NCBI GenBank assembly: GCA_937995645.1
Contig: CALKJP010000019.1
Location: 1 to 40,944, forward strand
DNA: 40,944 bases
Reading direction: 5' to 3'
Source: an uncultured Bacteroidia bacterium
Lineage (GTDB): Bacteria > Bacteroidota > Bacteroidia > JACCXN01
Part shown: piece by piece, positions 7,432 to 15,978 of the stretch
Position numbering within the stretch: the first letter of the stretch is position 1
Layout of the letters: each line of letters opens with the position of its first letter
Notes under the pieces: generated by a model
The model's database searches: none
What the model was told of the DNA's origin: nothing
Seen by the model: only the letters and a program-made list of their open reading frames with translations
Program-made: the position numbers and the translations under genes

Positions 7432-8451
7432 ATGAAAAAAATTATCCCACTTATTTTACTTTTCGCACCTGCATTTTCCATTGCGCAGGACATACATTTT
7501 TCGCAATATTACGAAACCCCATTAATAATTAATCCTGCATCTGCCGGATTTTATGACGGCAGACAAAGAGCTGTTTTAAATTATAAAAATCAATGGCAGG
7601 GAATTCCTAATCCATTTGTTACCATGGCAGCATCGTTTGATATGCCATTGTTTGAAAGCAGCAAACGAAATGCGCATTTAGGAATGGGAATTAACGCTTA
7701 CCGCGATCAGGCAGGCGATGCAAAATTGGGAACTACTCAGATAAACCTATCCATTTCAGGAATTGTAAAATTAAATCCGCAAAATAAAATTTCTGTTGGT
7801 ATGCAAGGAGGCGGAGCGCAGCGCTCCGCCAATTTCAGCAATTTGGAATGGGGGAATCAGTTTAATGGAAGCGGGTTTAATACCGGCATTGCTTCAAATG
7901 AAATGAATACACTCAGTTCATTTTTATATGGTGATTTATCAGCCGGTATCTTTTACGAATTTAGTAATACCGAAAATTCATTTGCAGGTAAAGATGTTTT
8001 TAAGTTTAATTTTGGAATATCTGGTTTTCATTTAAATAAACCTGATTTGAATTTTTATAATGGTGCAAGCGACAAATTACATTCTCGATATGTAGTTCAC
8101 TCTTCTTTACGATACGACATTCCTGAAACGCGATTATCTATTGTACCAATGGCCATGTACGCCATGCAAGGGCCATCGAGTGAATTGCTGGCAAGCATGA
8201 TTTTTAGAATCAGCCTTTCAGAGTCTGGGAAAATAACCACCATATTTAAAGAATCTTCTTTATCATTTGGTTGTGGCATAAGAAGCGGAGATGCCATTAT
8301 TCCGCAAGTAATGCTTGAATTTCATGATTATAGTTTTGGCGTTTCTTACGATGTTAAAGCAGGTTCAAAAGCCTATGGTGTTAATGGAGGGCTTGAAGTA
8401 TTTTTACGCTATACCAACTGGAAAGGACCTCTTTATAAAGGAAAAAAATAA
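7432..8451 (+). CDS. PorP/SprF family type IX secretion system outer membrane protein
   Basis: 339 residues. A signal peptide (1-18) is followed by the family's N-terminal signature DIHFSQYYETPLIINPASAGF and a YKNQW motif. Alternating beta strands fill the rest and the protein ends in an aromatic strand (GGLEVFLRY). PorP/SprF proteins are outer-membrane beta-barrels often encoded next to, and needed for surface attachment of, a cognate protein with a type B C-terminal domain. That is the arrangement here: the CotH protein lies directly upstream with a 9-bp gap. A GC-rich perfect hairpin lies inside the reading frame. Confidence 0.93.
   Translation: MKKIIPLILLFAPAFSIAQDIHFSQYYETPLIINPASAGFYDGRQRAVLNYKNQWQGIPNPFVTMAASFDMPLFESSKRNAHLGMGINAYRDQAGDAKLGTTQINLSISGIVKLNPQNKISVGMQGGGAQRSANFSNLEWGNQFNGSGFNTGIASNEMNTLSSFLYGDLSAGIFYEFSNTENSFAGKDVFKFNFGISGFHLNKPDLNFYNGASDKLHSRYVVHSSLRYDIPETRLSIVPMAMYAMQGPSSELLASMIFRISLSESGKITTIFKESSLSFGCGIRSGDAIIPQVMLEFHDYSFGVSYDVKAGSKAYGVNGGLEVFLRYTNWKGPLYKGKK
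7810..7830. repeat. 21-bp GC-rich perfect palindrome inside porP/sprF
   Basis: Arms GGCGGAGCGC and GCGCTCCGCC pair over 10 bp around a single A. All but three or so bases are G or C, against an AT-rich surrounding gene. It is in frame and encodes part of GGGAQRSAN. No second copy was seen in the window. Confidence 0.75.
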
Positions 8452-8533
8452 TCCGTTTAAACAACTTAGATCAATAGAGCGTTATAAATAATGAGCTAAA
8501 ACTCATTCATTCTTCAAATCAAAAAATCATCAA

Positions 8534-9835
8534 TTATTTGATTCCATATTTTTCTTTGTATTTTTCGTAAAGCTGTTTTTGATGATTATCCAAATCCAGT
8601 TTTTTACCGCGAATAAAAGCATACTCCAGATTATTTGATTTCATATCTAAGGCATCACCCGTAGAAACAAAAAGTGTAGCATGTTTGCCCACTTCAATAC
8701 TTCCAACCATAGTGTCAATCCCCAAAATTTTAGCTGCATTTAATGTAATGGAAGCCAAGGCTTCTTCTTTGCTTAAACCATAAGTTACGGCAGTTCCTGC
8801 ATTAAACGGCAGATTGCGTGTACCCATTACTTCCATATCTCCATCGTGATTTAAACAAAATAGCACGCCTGCTTTTTGCAACAAATATGGTAATTGAAAA
8901 GGTAAATCTATCGGGTCATCAGTTCTTTCTGGCAAACTGTGTACGCGATTTAAAATAACAGCTATTTTATTTTCCTTAAGTGCATCGGTAACCAGCCAAG
9001 CATCGGTTCCGCCAACAATTACAACATGCGCAATATCAAATTCTTTTTTAAAATGAATTACTTCTAAAATTTCTTTTGCTGTATTGGCTGAAACGTACAA
9101 TTGCTTGGTTCCGTCAAAAAGACCTTTCATTGCATCGAACTTCAGATTTTTTTCTTTTACCGTTTTAAGTTCTGAATAGGCTTTTGCTTCTTTAAAAAAA
9201 CTTTTGATTTCCTGAACCGCTTTTTCCTGTTCATTATTTTTTTCAGAATGTCCTGGTTCTGCCCACCAGCCGGTATTTCTATACATACGAGGCCAGTTCA
9301 TGTGTATCCCGTCATCTGCTTTTAAGGTAGCGTCTTCCCAATTCCAGCCTTCTAATTCCATTACACTTGAAGTTCCGGAAATAACACCTCCTCTTGGTGT
9401 AATTTGCGCTAAGAGCACTCCGTTAAAACGCAGTGTTGGTGATATTTTAGAATCGGTATTATACGCAATTTGAGTACGAACATTTGGATTATAATTTCCA
9501 ACTTCGGCATAATCTAAGGTAGCTCTTACCGCATCTATTTCGCGTAATCCTAAAGTGGTGTTGGGTGCAATAAACCCTGGATAAATATGTTTTCCTTCTA
9601 AATTGATTACTTCATCAAAACCTGCCGGAGCACTACCTTCTCCAACCGATGTTATAACACCATTTTTAAAACCAACATAAGCATTACTTAACACTTTTCC
9701 ATTACCTACATGAATTGTGGCGTTGGTAAGCAACACTGACTTTTCCTGAATAGATGCAGGCTTTTGAGCAAAAACGTTGATTAAACAAAGTATAAAATAT
9801 AATGTACAAAGGGTAATTATTTTAAAGCTTTTCAT
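8534..9835 (-). CDS. secreted amidohydrolase-like protein lacking the N-terminal HxH
   Basis: About 433 residues from the chosen start. A longer frame opens at 9877, but the ATG at 9835 gives a clean signal peptide (MKSFKIITLCTLYFILCLINVFA), so it is preferred. The composite amidohydrolase layout is clear: an N-terminal beta sandwich (LLTNATIHVGNG) and a C-terminal GSIEVGKHATLFVSTGD strand. However, the metal-binding position after GKHIYPGFI, normally DxHxH, reads APNTTLGLREID. The later part keeps FCLNHDGDMEV. It resembles the N-terminal half of the next, larger protein. It may be a partner subunit or a non-catalytic paralogue; the substrate is unknown. A 157-bp gap separates it from the 1017-residue gene upstream. 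Confidence 0.82.
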   Translation of the reverse strand: MKSFKIITLCTLYFILCLINVFAQKPASIQEKSVLLTNATIHVGNGKVLSNAYVGFKNGVITSVGEGSAPAGFDEVINLEGKHIYPGFIAPNTTLGLREIDAVRATLDYAEVGNYNPNVRTQIAYNTDSKISPTLRFNGVLLAQITPRGGVISGTSSVMELEGWNWEDATLKADDGIHMNWPRMYRNTGWWAEPGHSEKNNEQEKAVQEIKSFFKEAKAYSELKTVKEKNLKFDAMKGLFDGTKQLYVSANTAKEILEVIHFKKEFDIAHVVIVGGTDAWLVTDALKENKIAVILNRVHSLPERTDDPIDLPFQLPYLLQKAGVLFCLNHDGDMEVMGTRNLPFNAGTAVTYGLSKEEALASITLNAAKILGIDTMVGSIEVGKHATLFVSTGDALDMKSNNLEYAFIRGKKLDLDNHQKQLYEKYKEKYGIK

Positions 9836-9890
9836 ATTCATTATTATAAAACTTGATTCTAAAAAAACATATTTCAATTATTATTTTAAA

Positions 9891-9916
9891 CATTAAGAAA
9901 TTAAGATACATTAAGG
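9891..9916. repeat. short AT-rich dispersed repeat, copy 1
   Basis: The motif CATTAAGAAATTAAGA followed by TACATTAAGG resembles the stretch at 15125-15150. It lies between the two amidohydrolase genes. It may be a decayed intergenic repeat; the low complexity makes chance plausible. Confidence 0.3.
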
Positions 9917-9992
9917 TGAAATTTACCAACTACAAACTATTTTCTTTCTTCAAACTAATGGCTTGTGGCTAATCACCAAATCACTAATTGCA

Positions 9993-12900
9993 TTAATGCA
10001 TGTTTTCTTCTTCACTTCCTTCTTCTCCAATAGTATCGCAATGGAAAAATCTGCGTTTTCGCAATTCAGGCTTAATGGTTTTTTCTCCGGCCTTTTTTGC
10101 TTGTATCATTTTTTGAATAATACGGCTTCTCTCCTGCTCTACTAAAATTCTTTGAAGTGCATCTTTTTCTCTGTCGAAATAGCAAACACCATCAACAAAA
10201 GTTTTTTCCACTTTAGCGTAAATTGAAAGTGGATGATCGCTCCATAAAACCACATCAGCATCTTTTCCAACTTTTATACTACCGGTAAATTTGTCTAAGT
10301 GTAATAGTTTTGCTGGATTTAATGTTACCATTCTTAAAGCGTCTTCTTCGCTCATGCCACCATATTTTAAAGATTTTGCAGCTTCTTGATTCAATCTTCT
10401 TCCCATTTCGGCATCATCTGAATTTATTGCTGTTACAATTCCCATTGCATTCATTAGTGAGGCATTGAACGGAATGGCATCGTTTACTTCGAACTTATAC
10501 GCCCACCAATCTGAAAAAGTAGAACCACCTGCACCATGCTTTTTCATTTTATCGGCAACTTTGTATCCTTCTAAAATATGAGTAAAAGTATTTACGGTAA
10601 AGCCCATACTATCACCAACATGCATCAGCATATTTATTTCTGATTGTACGTAAGAATGGCAAGAAATAAAACGCTTTTTTTCTAATATTTCTACTATTGC
10701 CTCCAGCTCTAAATCTCTGCGAGGCGAGGGTTTAGTAGCTTTAATTTTGGCGGGGAGTTTTGCATATTCTTCCATTTCATTTTTGTATTCTTTTGCACGT
10801 GTAAATGCATCATAATACACTTGTTCAACACCCATTCTGGTTTGAGGGAAACGAATGGTTTCTCTGTCGCCCCAATTAGATTGTTTTACATTTTCGCCTA
10901 ATGCAAATTTTATAAAGCCATCTGTATTTTGAATTTTCATTTGCTCGGGTGCTAAGCCCCAACGTAGTTTTATTAATGCTGATTGTCCGCCAATAGCATT
11001 GGCAGAACCATGCAACAATTGTGCAGCAGTTACACCTCCTGATAGCTGGCGATAAATATTTATGTCTTCACTGTTTATTACATCGCTTATTCTCACTTCT
11101 GCACTATTAGATTGAGTTCCTTCGTTTACTCCTCTGCTTATAGCGATATGCGAATGTTCATCAATTATTCCCGGTGTTAAATGTTTTCCAGTAGCATCAA
11201 TTACTTTTGCGCCAATTGTATCTTTTGCATTAAACGTTCCGATAGCCGCTATTTTTCCATTATTGATTAAAACATCGCTTTTAATTATTCCCTGTTCTTC
11301 AAGTGTCCAAACCGTTGCATTTTTAATTAATATTTTTTCAGCTTTTGGTATTTCGGTATTTCCATAAGCCATAAATGGATACAAGATCTGGCCGATTAGT
11401 GTATCTTTTTTGCTCAGCGAATCTTTTTTTGAATCTGTTTTATAATTTGATTTTTTAATTGCCGACCAATTAATCCATGTTCCATTTGAAAGTTGTCCTT
11501 TACCATCCCATATACTGCTTGTATAGGAAATATTTCCACTTAAACGTACAATACCAGAATCATTCATTTCTTTAACAGGAAAAGCAATGGAGATTAAATT
11601 TTCTTTTCTGGAAATAGTTGCATCTTTTTTAAATGTAGTATCGTTGAGTAATTGAACACTCGCTTTTAAAGCATTTTCTTCTCCACTCACTTTTAATACA
11701 TATACATTACCTGTTCCAATATTTACATCATAATCGCCTCTGATATCAAATGTAACAGCAGGCTGAACGATATATTGTTTCCCCTGAATCCAGTTTTCGT
11801 GAATGGTAAATTTATCGGCAAACAATGAATCATTAGAAATAAAAAAGTTTGCAATCATGCCTGGTTTTAATGCACCAATTTTATTTTCCTGTTTTATTAA
11901 TTGAGCAGGTGTGTATGTTAAAGCCTTTAAAATTTCAGCAGAAGAGATGCCTCTTTCATACGCTTTTTTTAAATTATTCAAAAAGGCATTTTTATCATTT
12001 AATCCATAAGCAGTAATTGCAAATGGCACCTGATTTTTTGCAAGGAAATATAAATTAGATGGCGCCATTTCCCAGTGTTTCATTTGCGATAAATCAACCA
12101 TTTGCGCATCAAACGGGTCTTCCACATCATATACATCCGGATATGTTATTGGAACAATTAATGGAGCTCCTGTAGCTTTTATCTCTGCAATTCGTTGATA
12201 TTCATCTCCACCGCCTTTAATGATATATTGCACTTTAAATTCTTCGGCTATTTTATCGGCTCGTAAAATATTCAATTTATCATTGGCTTCAAAAATTTGA
12301 GGAAATTTCTGAATACGATTCCATTCGTCTAATGACAAATTATATTCTTTAATTTTTCCTTTATTCGTCTTATACCAATCTGCATCAATATACGTTTGAC
12401 GTAACAAGGCAATGCTCCCCATCAATGAAGAAGGGAAACTTTGAGTAGAAGAACCCTTATTAAAGGAATAAAATGCCGCAGCTTCTCCTTCTAAAACCAA
12501 TTCATTTTCTAAGCCTTTGCCTAAAGTAACAAATGCCCCTGTTCCTCTTGCAATTCCATCATGCTGATGTGTAAGTACAGTACCAAATCCTATTTTTCTT
12601 AACTCGTCTGCTTTTTGATCGTTTGGCAAAAATAAACCTGATGCTTTAACATCTGCTTTTATCGCCTGATTCCAGCTTACTGCTCCTGTTGATTTTCTTT
12701 CATATTGTGGATTGGGCGACCACTGTGCAGCTTTAACTTCCGGCATACCATAATCGGAATATAAATCAATAAATGAAGGATAAATATATTTTCCTTTTAA
12801 ATCATATACTACTGCACCTTTAGGTATTTGCACTTTAGCGCCTGCTTGTTCTACTTTACCATCACGAATAATTAAAGTAGCATTTTTAACCAATGTTTGA

Positions 12901-13046
12901 TAATCAATAAATATATTGGCATTGGTAAAAGCATAATAAATTTCTTTACGGCTATCTTTTACACCATTTACAGGAAAGGTTTCCTGAGCAAAAACCTTAA
13001 CACCAATTATTAATATTAGGGTTGCTGTTATAAGACATTTATTCAT
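9993..13046 (-). CDS. secreted double-domain amidohydrolase
   Basis: 1017 residues, about twice the usual amidohydrolase length. A signal peptide (1-20) precedes two fused amidohydrolase modules. The first (about 35-425) has SFIDLYSDY where DxHxH belongs and looks metal-free. The second (about 570-960) keeps the full set of metal ligands: H631-x-H633 after TPGIID, H797 (SCHSY), H823 (FTHILEG) and D877 (INSDD). This fits imidazolonepropionase/prolidase-like secreted amidohydrolases. The C-terminal tail (about 960-1017) is basic then acidic. It could hydrolyse cyclic amides or dipeptides in the periplasm; the substrate cannot be read from the sequence. A TACATTTG promoter element lies upstream. 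Confidence 0.88.
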   Translation of the reverse strand: MNKCLITATLILIIGVKVFAQETFPVNGVKDSRKEIYYAFTNANIFIDYQTLVKNATLIIRDGKVEQAGAKVQIPKGAVVYDLKGKYIYPSFIDLYSDYGMPEVKAAQWSPNPQYERKSTGAVSWNQAIKADVKASGLFLPNDQKADELRKIGFGTVLTHQHDGIARGTGAFVTLGKGLENELVLEGEAAAFYSFNKGSSTQSFPSSLMGSIALLRQTYIDADWYKTNKGKIKEYNLSLDEWNRIQKFPQIFEANDKLNILRADKIAEEFKVQYIIKGGGDEYQRIAEIKATGAPLIVPITYPDVYDVEDPFDAQMVDLSQMKHWEMAPSNLYFLAKNQVPFAITAYGLNDKNAFLNNLKKAYERGISSAEILKALTYTPAQLIKQENKIGALKPGMIANFFISNDSLFADKFTIHENWIQGKQYIVQPAVTFDIRGDYDVNIGTGNVYVLKVSGEENALKASVQLLNDTTFKKDATISRKENLISIAFPVKEMNDSGIVRLSGNISYTSSIWDGKGQLSNGTWINWSAIKKSNYKTDSKKDSLSKKDTLIGQILYPFMAYGNTEIPKAEKILIKNATVWTLEEQGIIKSDVLINNGKIAAIGTFNAKDTIGAKVIDATGKHLTPGIIDEHSHIAISRGVNEGTQSNSAEVRISDVINSEDINIYRQLSGGVTAAQLLHGSANAIGGQSALIKLRWGLAPEQMKIQNTDGFIKFALGENVKQSNWGDRETIRFPQTRMGVEQVYYDAFTRAKEYKNEMEEYAKLPAKIKATKPSPRRDLELEAIVEILEKKRFISCHSYVQSEINMLMHVGDSMGFTVNTFTHILEGYKVADKMKKHGAGGSTFSDWWAYKFEVNDAIPFNASLMNAMGIVTAINSDDAEMGRRLNQEAAKSLKYGGMSEEDALRMVTLNPAKLLHLDKFTGSIKVGKDADVVLWSDHPLSIYAKVEKTFVDGVCYFDREKDALQRILVEQERSRIIQKMIQAKKAGEKTIKPELRKRRFFHCDTIGEEGSEEENMH

Positions 13047-13065
13047 AAGCTTACAATACGAAACA

Positions 13066-13073
13066 CAAATGTA
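13066..13073 (-). promoter_or_regulatory. -7 promoter element TACATTTG before the double amidohydrolase
   Basis: The minus-strand match to TAnnTTTG is exact and lies 19 bp upstream of the start codon. It faces the plus-strand promoter at 13119, so this 96-bp gap serves both directions. No TTG at -33 was found. Confidence 0.45.
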
Positions 13074-13118
13074 ATTTTTTTGTTAATAGTTTGAATGATA
13101 ATCTGACATATAAATCTG

Positions 13119-13126
13119 TATCTTTG
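13119..13126 (+). promoter_or_regulatory. -7 promoter element TATCTTTG before the cytochrome b-like gene
   Basis: An exact TAnnTTTG match lies 16 bp upstream of the ATG. A TTTG at 13090-13093 lies 25 bp upstream of it, longer than usual but the only -33 candidate. Confidence 0.5.
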
Positions 13127-13142
13127 TCGAAAAACAAAGTAT

Positions 13143-13601
13143 ATGTACACAGGACTCTTACACTTACATTCATTCCTTAGATGGCTTGCATTAATACTGA
13201 TTATTGCAGCATTTATTCGTTCCTTAACAGGATGGTTAAATAAATCAGAATATTCGCCTCTGGATAATAAATTGAGTTTATTTTCGCTAATTAGCGCACA
13301 TGTACAGTTAATCATTGGGTTTATTTTATATTTTGTTAGTCCAATTGTTAGAGCCGGTTTAGCCGATATTGGAGGTGCAATGAAAGAACCGGTATTGCGT
13401 TTTTGGACAATTGAACACATTTCAGTAATGATTTTTGCTATAGTATTAATTACACTTGGTCGTTCCTTATCAAAGCGCGCAGCTAATGATGCAAATAAAC
13501 ATAAAAAAATTGTACTATATTTTGGCTTAGGATTATTGTTAATTTTAATACGCATTCCATGGCCATTTATGCAAATTGGAGAAGGAAGAGGATGGTTTTA
13601 A
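13143..13601 (+). CDS. four-helix membrane protein, cytochrome b-like
   Basis: 152 residues with four predicted membrane helices (about 10-28, 45-68, 90-108, 120-140). Histidines occur within or at the ends of the helices (LHLHSF near 7-9, SAHVQL near 52, IEHISV near 91), as in small di-heme membrane proteins. That is the basis of the cytochrome b-like call; heme binding is inferred. The next gene encodes a c-type cytochrome and starts within the last 10 bp of this one. Together they could form a membrane electron-transfer pair. Confidence 0.65.
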   Translation: MYTGLLHLHSFLRWLALILIIAAFIRSLTGWLNKSEYSPLDNKLSLFSLISAHVQLIIGFILYFVSPIVRAGLADIGGAMKEPVLRFWTIEHISVMIFAIVLITLGRSLSKRAANDANKHKKIVLYFGLGLLLILIRIPWPFMQIGEGRGWF

Positions 13602-13915
13602 GATTTATTTTACCCCTGTTTTTTTCGGGCATTATTCTTTTATTGGCATGCAGCAATAACCCTACTGCATCTGAAAACATTGCATTATCAGGCACTGATT
13701 TATATTTAAAAAACTGTGCTGTATGTCATGGCAATGATGGTAAAAAAGGATTAAGTGGAGCCAGTGATTTAAGTGCAAGCACTTTAAATTATAGTTCCAT
13801 AGTAGATGTGATTACAAACGGAAGAAAAATAATGCCTCCTTTTAAAGCTTCACTTAAAGCACACGAAATTGAAGCTATAGCCAAACATGTTGAATCGTTG
13901 AAGCAAAGTGAATAA
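13592..13915 (+). CDS. c-type cytochrome lipoprotein
   Basis: 107 residues from the ATG at 13592. An upstream in-frame ATG at 13559 exists, but the chosen start gives a proper lipoprotein signal peptide (MVLRFILPLFFSGIILLLAC) and follows a purine-rich GGAGAAGGAAGAGG. One heme-binding CAVCH motif and a probable axial methionine in KIMPPF identify a class I cytochrome c domain. The protein would be lipid-anchored in the periplasm and is a likely electron partner of the membrane protein encoded directly upstream, with which it overlaps by 10 bp. Its stop overlaps the hflX start by 1 bp. Confidence 0.88.
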   Translation: MVLRFILPLFFSGIILLLACSNNPTASENIALSGTDLYLKNCAVCHGNDGKKGLSGASDLSASTLNYSSIVDVITNGRKIMPPFKASLKAHEIEAIAKHVESLKQSE

Positions 13916-15114
13916 TGGCTACAACCTCGTTTATCGAATCACAAAAAATTGGAAACACAGCAGTTCTTGCCGGATTAATAAATTTTAAGCAAGACGAAGA
14001 AAAGCTGAAAGAATATCTGGACGAGCTGGAGTTTTTAGCTACTACTGCTAATATTACAACCTTAAAGCGTTTTACTCAAAAACTTGAAAAACCGGATGCA
14101 AAAACCTTTTTAGGAAAAGGGAAGCTGGAAGAAATTGCTGCTTACATTAAAGAAAACAATGTTTCAACATTAATATTTGACGATGAACTTTCACCATCGC
14201 AACAAAAAAACATTGAGAAAATAGCAAAGTGTAAAGTTCTTGACCGCACTGCATTAATTCTTGAAATATTTGCAGCACGTGCACAAACAGCTCATGCGAA
14301 AACGCAGGTACAATTAGCCCAATATCAATACTTATTACCACGCCTTACCGGATTATGGACGCACTTAGAGCGGCAGCGTGGTGCAACCGGAACACGTGGT
14401 GGTTCGGGAGAGTTGCAAATTGAAAGCGACCGAAGAATTATTCGCGATAAAATTGCACAGCTAAAAGAAAAGCTGAAAGAAATTGATAAGCAGATGGCAA
14501 CACAACGTAAAAATCGCGGTGAATTGATTCGTGTTTCTTTGGTAGGATATACCAACGTGGGGAAATCTACTATAATGAACATGCTGAGCAAATCGGAAGT
14601 TTTTGCAGAAAATAAATTATTTGCAACGCTTGATACTACTGTAAGAAAAGTGGTAATACAAAATTTGCCTTTCTTACTTTCCGATACGGTTGGTTTTATT
14701 CGCAAGCTGCCAACACAATTAGTAGAATCATTTAAATCAACTTTAGACGAAGTACGTGAAGCCGATATATTAATACATGTTGTTGATATTTCTCATCCTA
14801 ATTTTGAAGAACATATACAAGTGGTGCATGATACCCTTAAAGAAATAAATGCGCTGAATAAACCAATGATATTGGTATTTAATAAAATTGATGCATTTAA
14901 ACACGTGCCAAAAGATGAAGATGATTTAACTCCAAAACATCGTGAAAATTACACCTTAGAGGAACTAAAAAAAAGCTGGATGTCTCGTTTAAATTCTCCG
15001 GTTATTTTTATCTCTGCCCTTCATAAAGAAAACATTGAGGAGATGCGACAAATTTTATACGATTTTATTAAAAATGCACACATACAACGCTATCCTCATC
15101 AGTTGCTTTATTGA
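13915..15114 (+). CDS. hflX: GTPase HflX
   Basis: 399 residues. The N-terminal HflX domain carries TFLGKGKLEEI (64-74) and DDELSPSQQKNIE. A Gly-rich linker RGATGTRGGSGE and a basic coiled coil (about 170-200) follow. The GTPase domain has G1 GYTNVGKS (211-218), G3 DTVGF (257-261) and G4 NKID (323-326). HflX binds the ribosome and splits stalled or heat-damaged 70S particles. It is translationally linked (TAATG) to the cytochrome c gene; nothing in HflX itself suggests a redox role, so this may be just compact packing. Confidence 0.96.
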   Translation: MATTSFIESQKIGNTAVLAGLINFKQDEEKLKEYLDELEFLATTANITTLKRFTQKLEKPDAKTFLGKGKLEEIAAYIKENNVSTLIFDDELSPSQQKNIEKIAKCKVLDRTALILEIFAARAQTAHAKTQVQLAQYQYLLPRLTGLWTHLERQRGATGTRGGSGELQIESDRRIIRDKIAQLKEKLKEIDKQMATQRKNRGELIRVSLVGYTNVGKSTIMNMLSKSEVFAENKLFATLDTTVRKVVIQNLPFLLSDTVGFIRKLPTQLVESFKSTLDEVREADILIHVVDISHPNFEEHIQVVHDTLKEINALNKPMILVFNKIDAFKHVPKDEDDLTPKHRENYTLEELKKSWMSRLNSPVIFISALHKENIEEMRQILYDFIKNAHIQRYPHQLLY

Positions 15115-15124
15115 GTTTTTTAAC

Positions 15125-15150
15125 CATTAGGAATTAAGAGAAATTAAGAA
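15125..15150. repeat. short AT-rich dispersed repeat, copy 2
   Basis: CATTAGGAATTAAGA then GAAATTAAGA aligns with 9891-9916 with a few differences. It lies in the gap between the convergent hflX and mlaF-like genes. It may be chance in AT-rich DNA. Confidence 0.3.
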
Positions 15151-15219
15151 CATCATTTTCACATTTTATTTATTACATAAAGCTAAGGGCAAACTGTCTT
15201 ATGTAAACAAAATTTAAGA

Positions 15220-15978
15220 TTACTTACTAAACGACTCTTTATATCTGCGCATGAAGTTGGATGCAAAAATAAAATCGTTTAATTCTTTATTATCGGTATA
15301 AACAATTTCATTTTTATTCCCTTTCCACCATGCCTTTCCTTGAAATAAGAATAAAATATTTTCTCCAATTTCCATTACAGAATTCATATCGTGTGTAACC
15401 ACAACGGTTGTCATGTTATATTCCTGAGTAATTTCTTTAATAAGAGCATCAATTACAATAGCGGTTTGAGGATCTAAACCGGAGTTTGGCTCATCTACAA
15501 ATAAATATCTTGGATTTAATGCAATAGCTCGAGCTAATCCAACACGTTTTTTCATACCACCACTTATCTCTGCAGGATAACGGTTATTTACGTTTACAAG
15601 ATTAACTCTTTTAAGACAAAAATTTACCCGCTCCAATTTTTCTTCTTCACTCATTTGTGTATATACATCAAGCGGAAATTTTACATTTTCCTCAACTGTC
15701 ATCGAATCAAAAAGCGCATTTCCCTGAAAAAGCATACCAATTTCTTTTCTTACTGATTTTCGCTCATTAAAACTCATGGCAGAAAAATTTCTGCCATCAA
15801 ACATTACTTGCCCTTCATCTACTTCTTCCAAACCCACAATGCATTTTAGTAAAACCGATTTTCCGCAACCGCTTTGACCAATAATTAAATTAGTTTTACC
15901 CTGCTCAAACAAAGCAGAAATATCGGTTAGCACTTGCTTTTCACCAAATGCTTTTGAAATATTTTTAACTTCTATCAT
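15220..15978 (-). CDS. MlaF-like phospholipid transport ATPase
   Basis: 252 residues, a complete ABC ATPase. Walker A GQSGCGKS (34-41), the signature SGGMKKR (139-145), Walker B YLFVDEP (158-164) and the switch histidine VVVTHD (about 192-197) are all present. The GGMKKR form of the signature is typical of MlaF/Ttg2A/Mkl ATPases that drive MCE-type lipid transport. It overlaps the MlaE-like permease gene by 4 bp. No MCE (MlaD) gene is in this window, so that subunit must be encoded elsewhere. The likely role is phospholipid traffic between the inner and outer membranes. Confidence 0.9.
   Translation of the reverse strand: MIEVKNISKAFGEKQVLTDISALFEQGKTNLIIGQSGCGKSVLLKCIVGLEEVDEGQVMFDGRNFSAMSFNERKSVRKEIGMLFQGNALFDSMTVEENVKFPLDVYTQMSEEEKLERVNFCLKRVNLVNVNNRYPAEISGGMKKRVGLARAIALNPRYLFVDEPNSGLDPQTAIVIDALIKEITQEYNMTTVVVTHDMNSVMEIGENILFLFQGKAWWKGNKNEIVYTDNKELNDFIFASNFMRRYKESFSK

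Noticed and set aside
8490-8507. Hairpin AATGAG-N6-CTCATT after porP/sprF as a terminator
   Set aside because: Six weak base pairs and no T run, so it does not meet the terminator pattern.
13043-13555. 170-residue frame on the minus strand opposite the cytochrome b-like gene
   Set aside because: It lies almost wholly inside the complement of a gene with clear membrane helices and the promoter element, and has no recognisable domain.
14325-14705. 126-residue minus-strand frame within hflX
   Set aside because: HflX motifs on the plus strand are complete, so this is a shadow frame.
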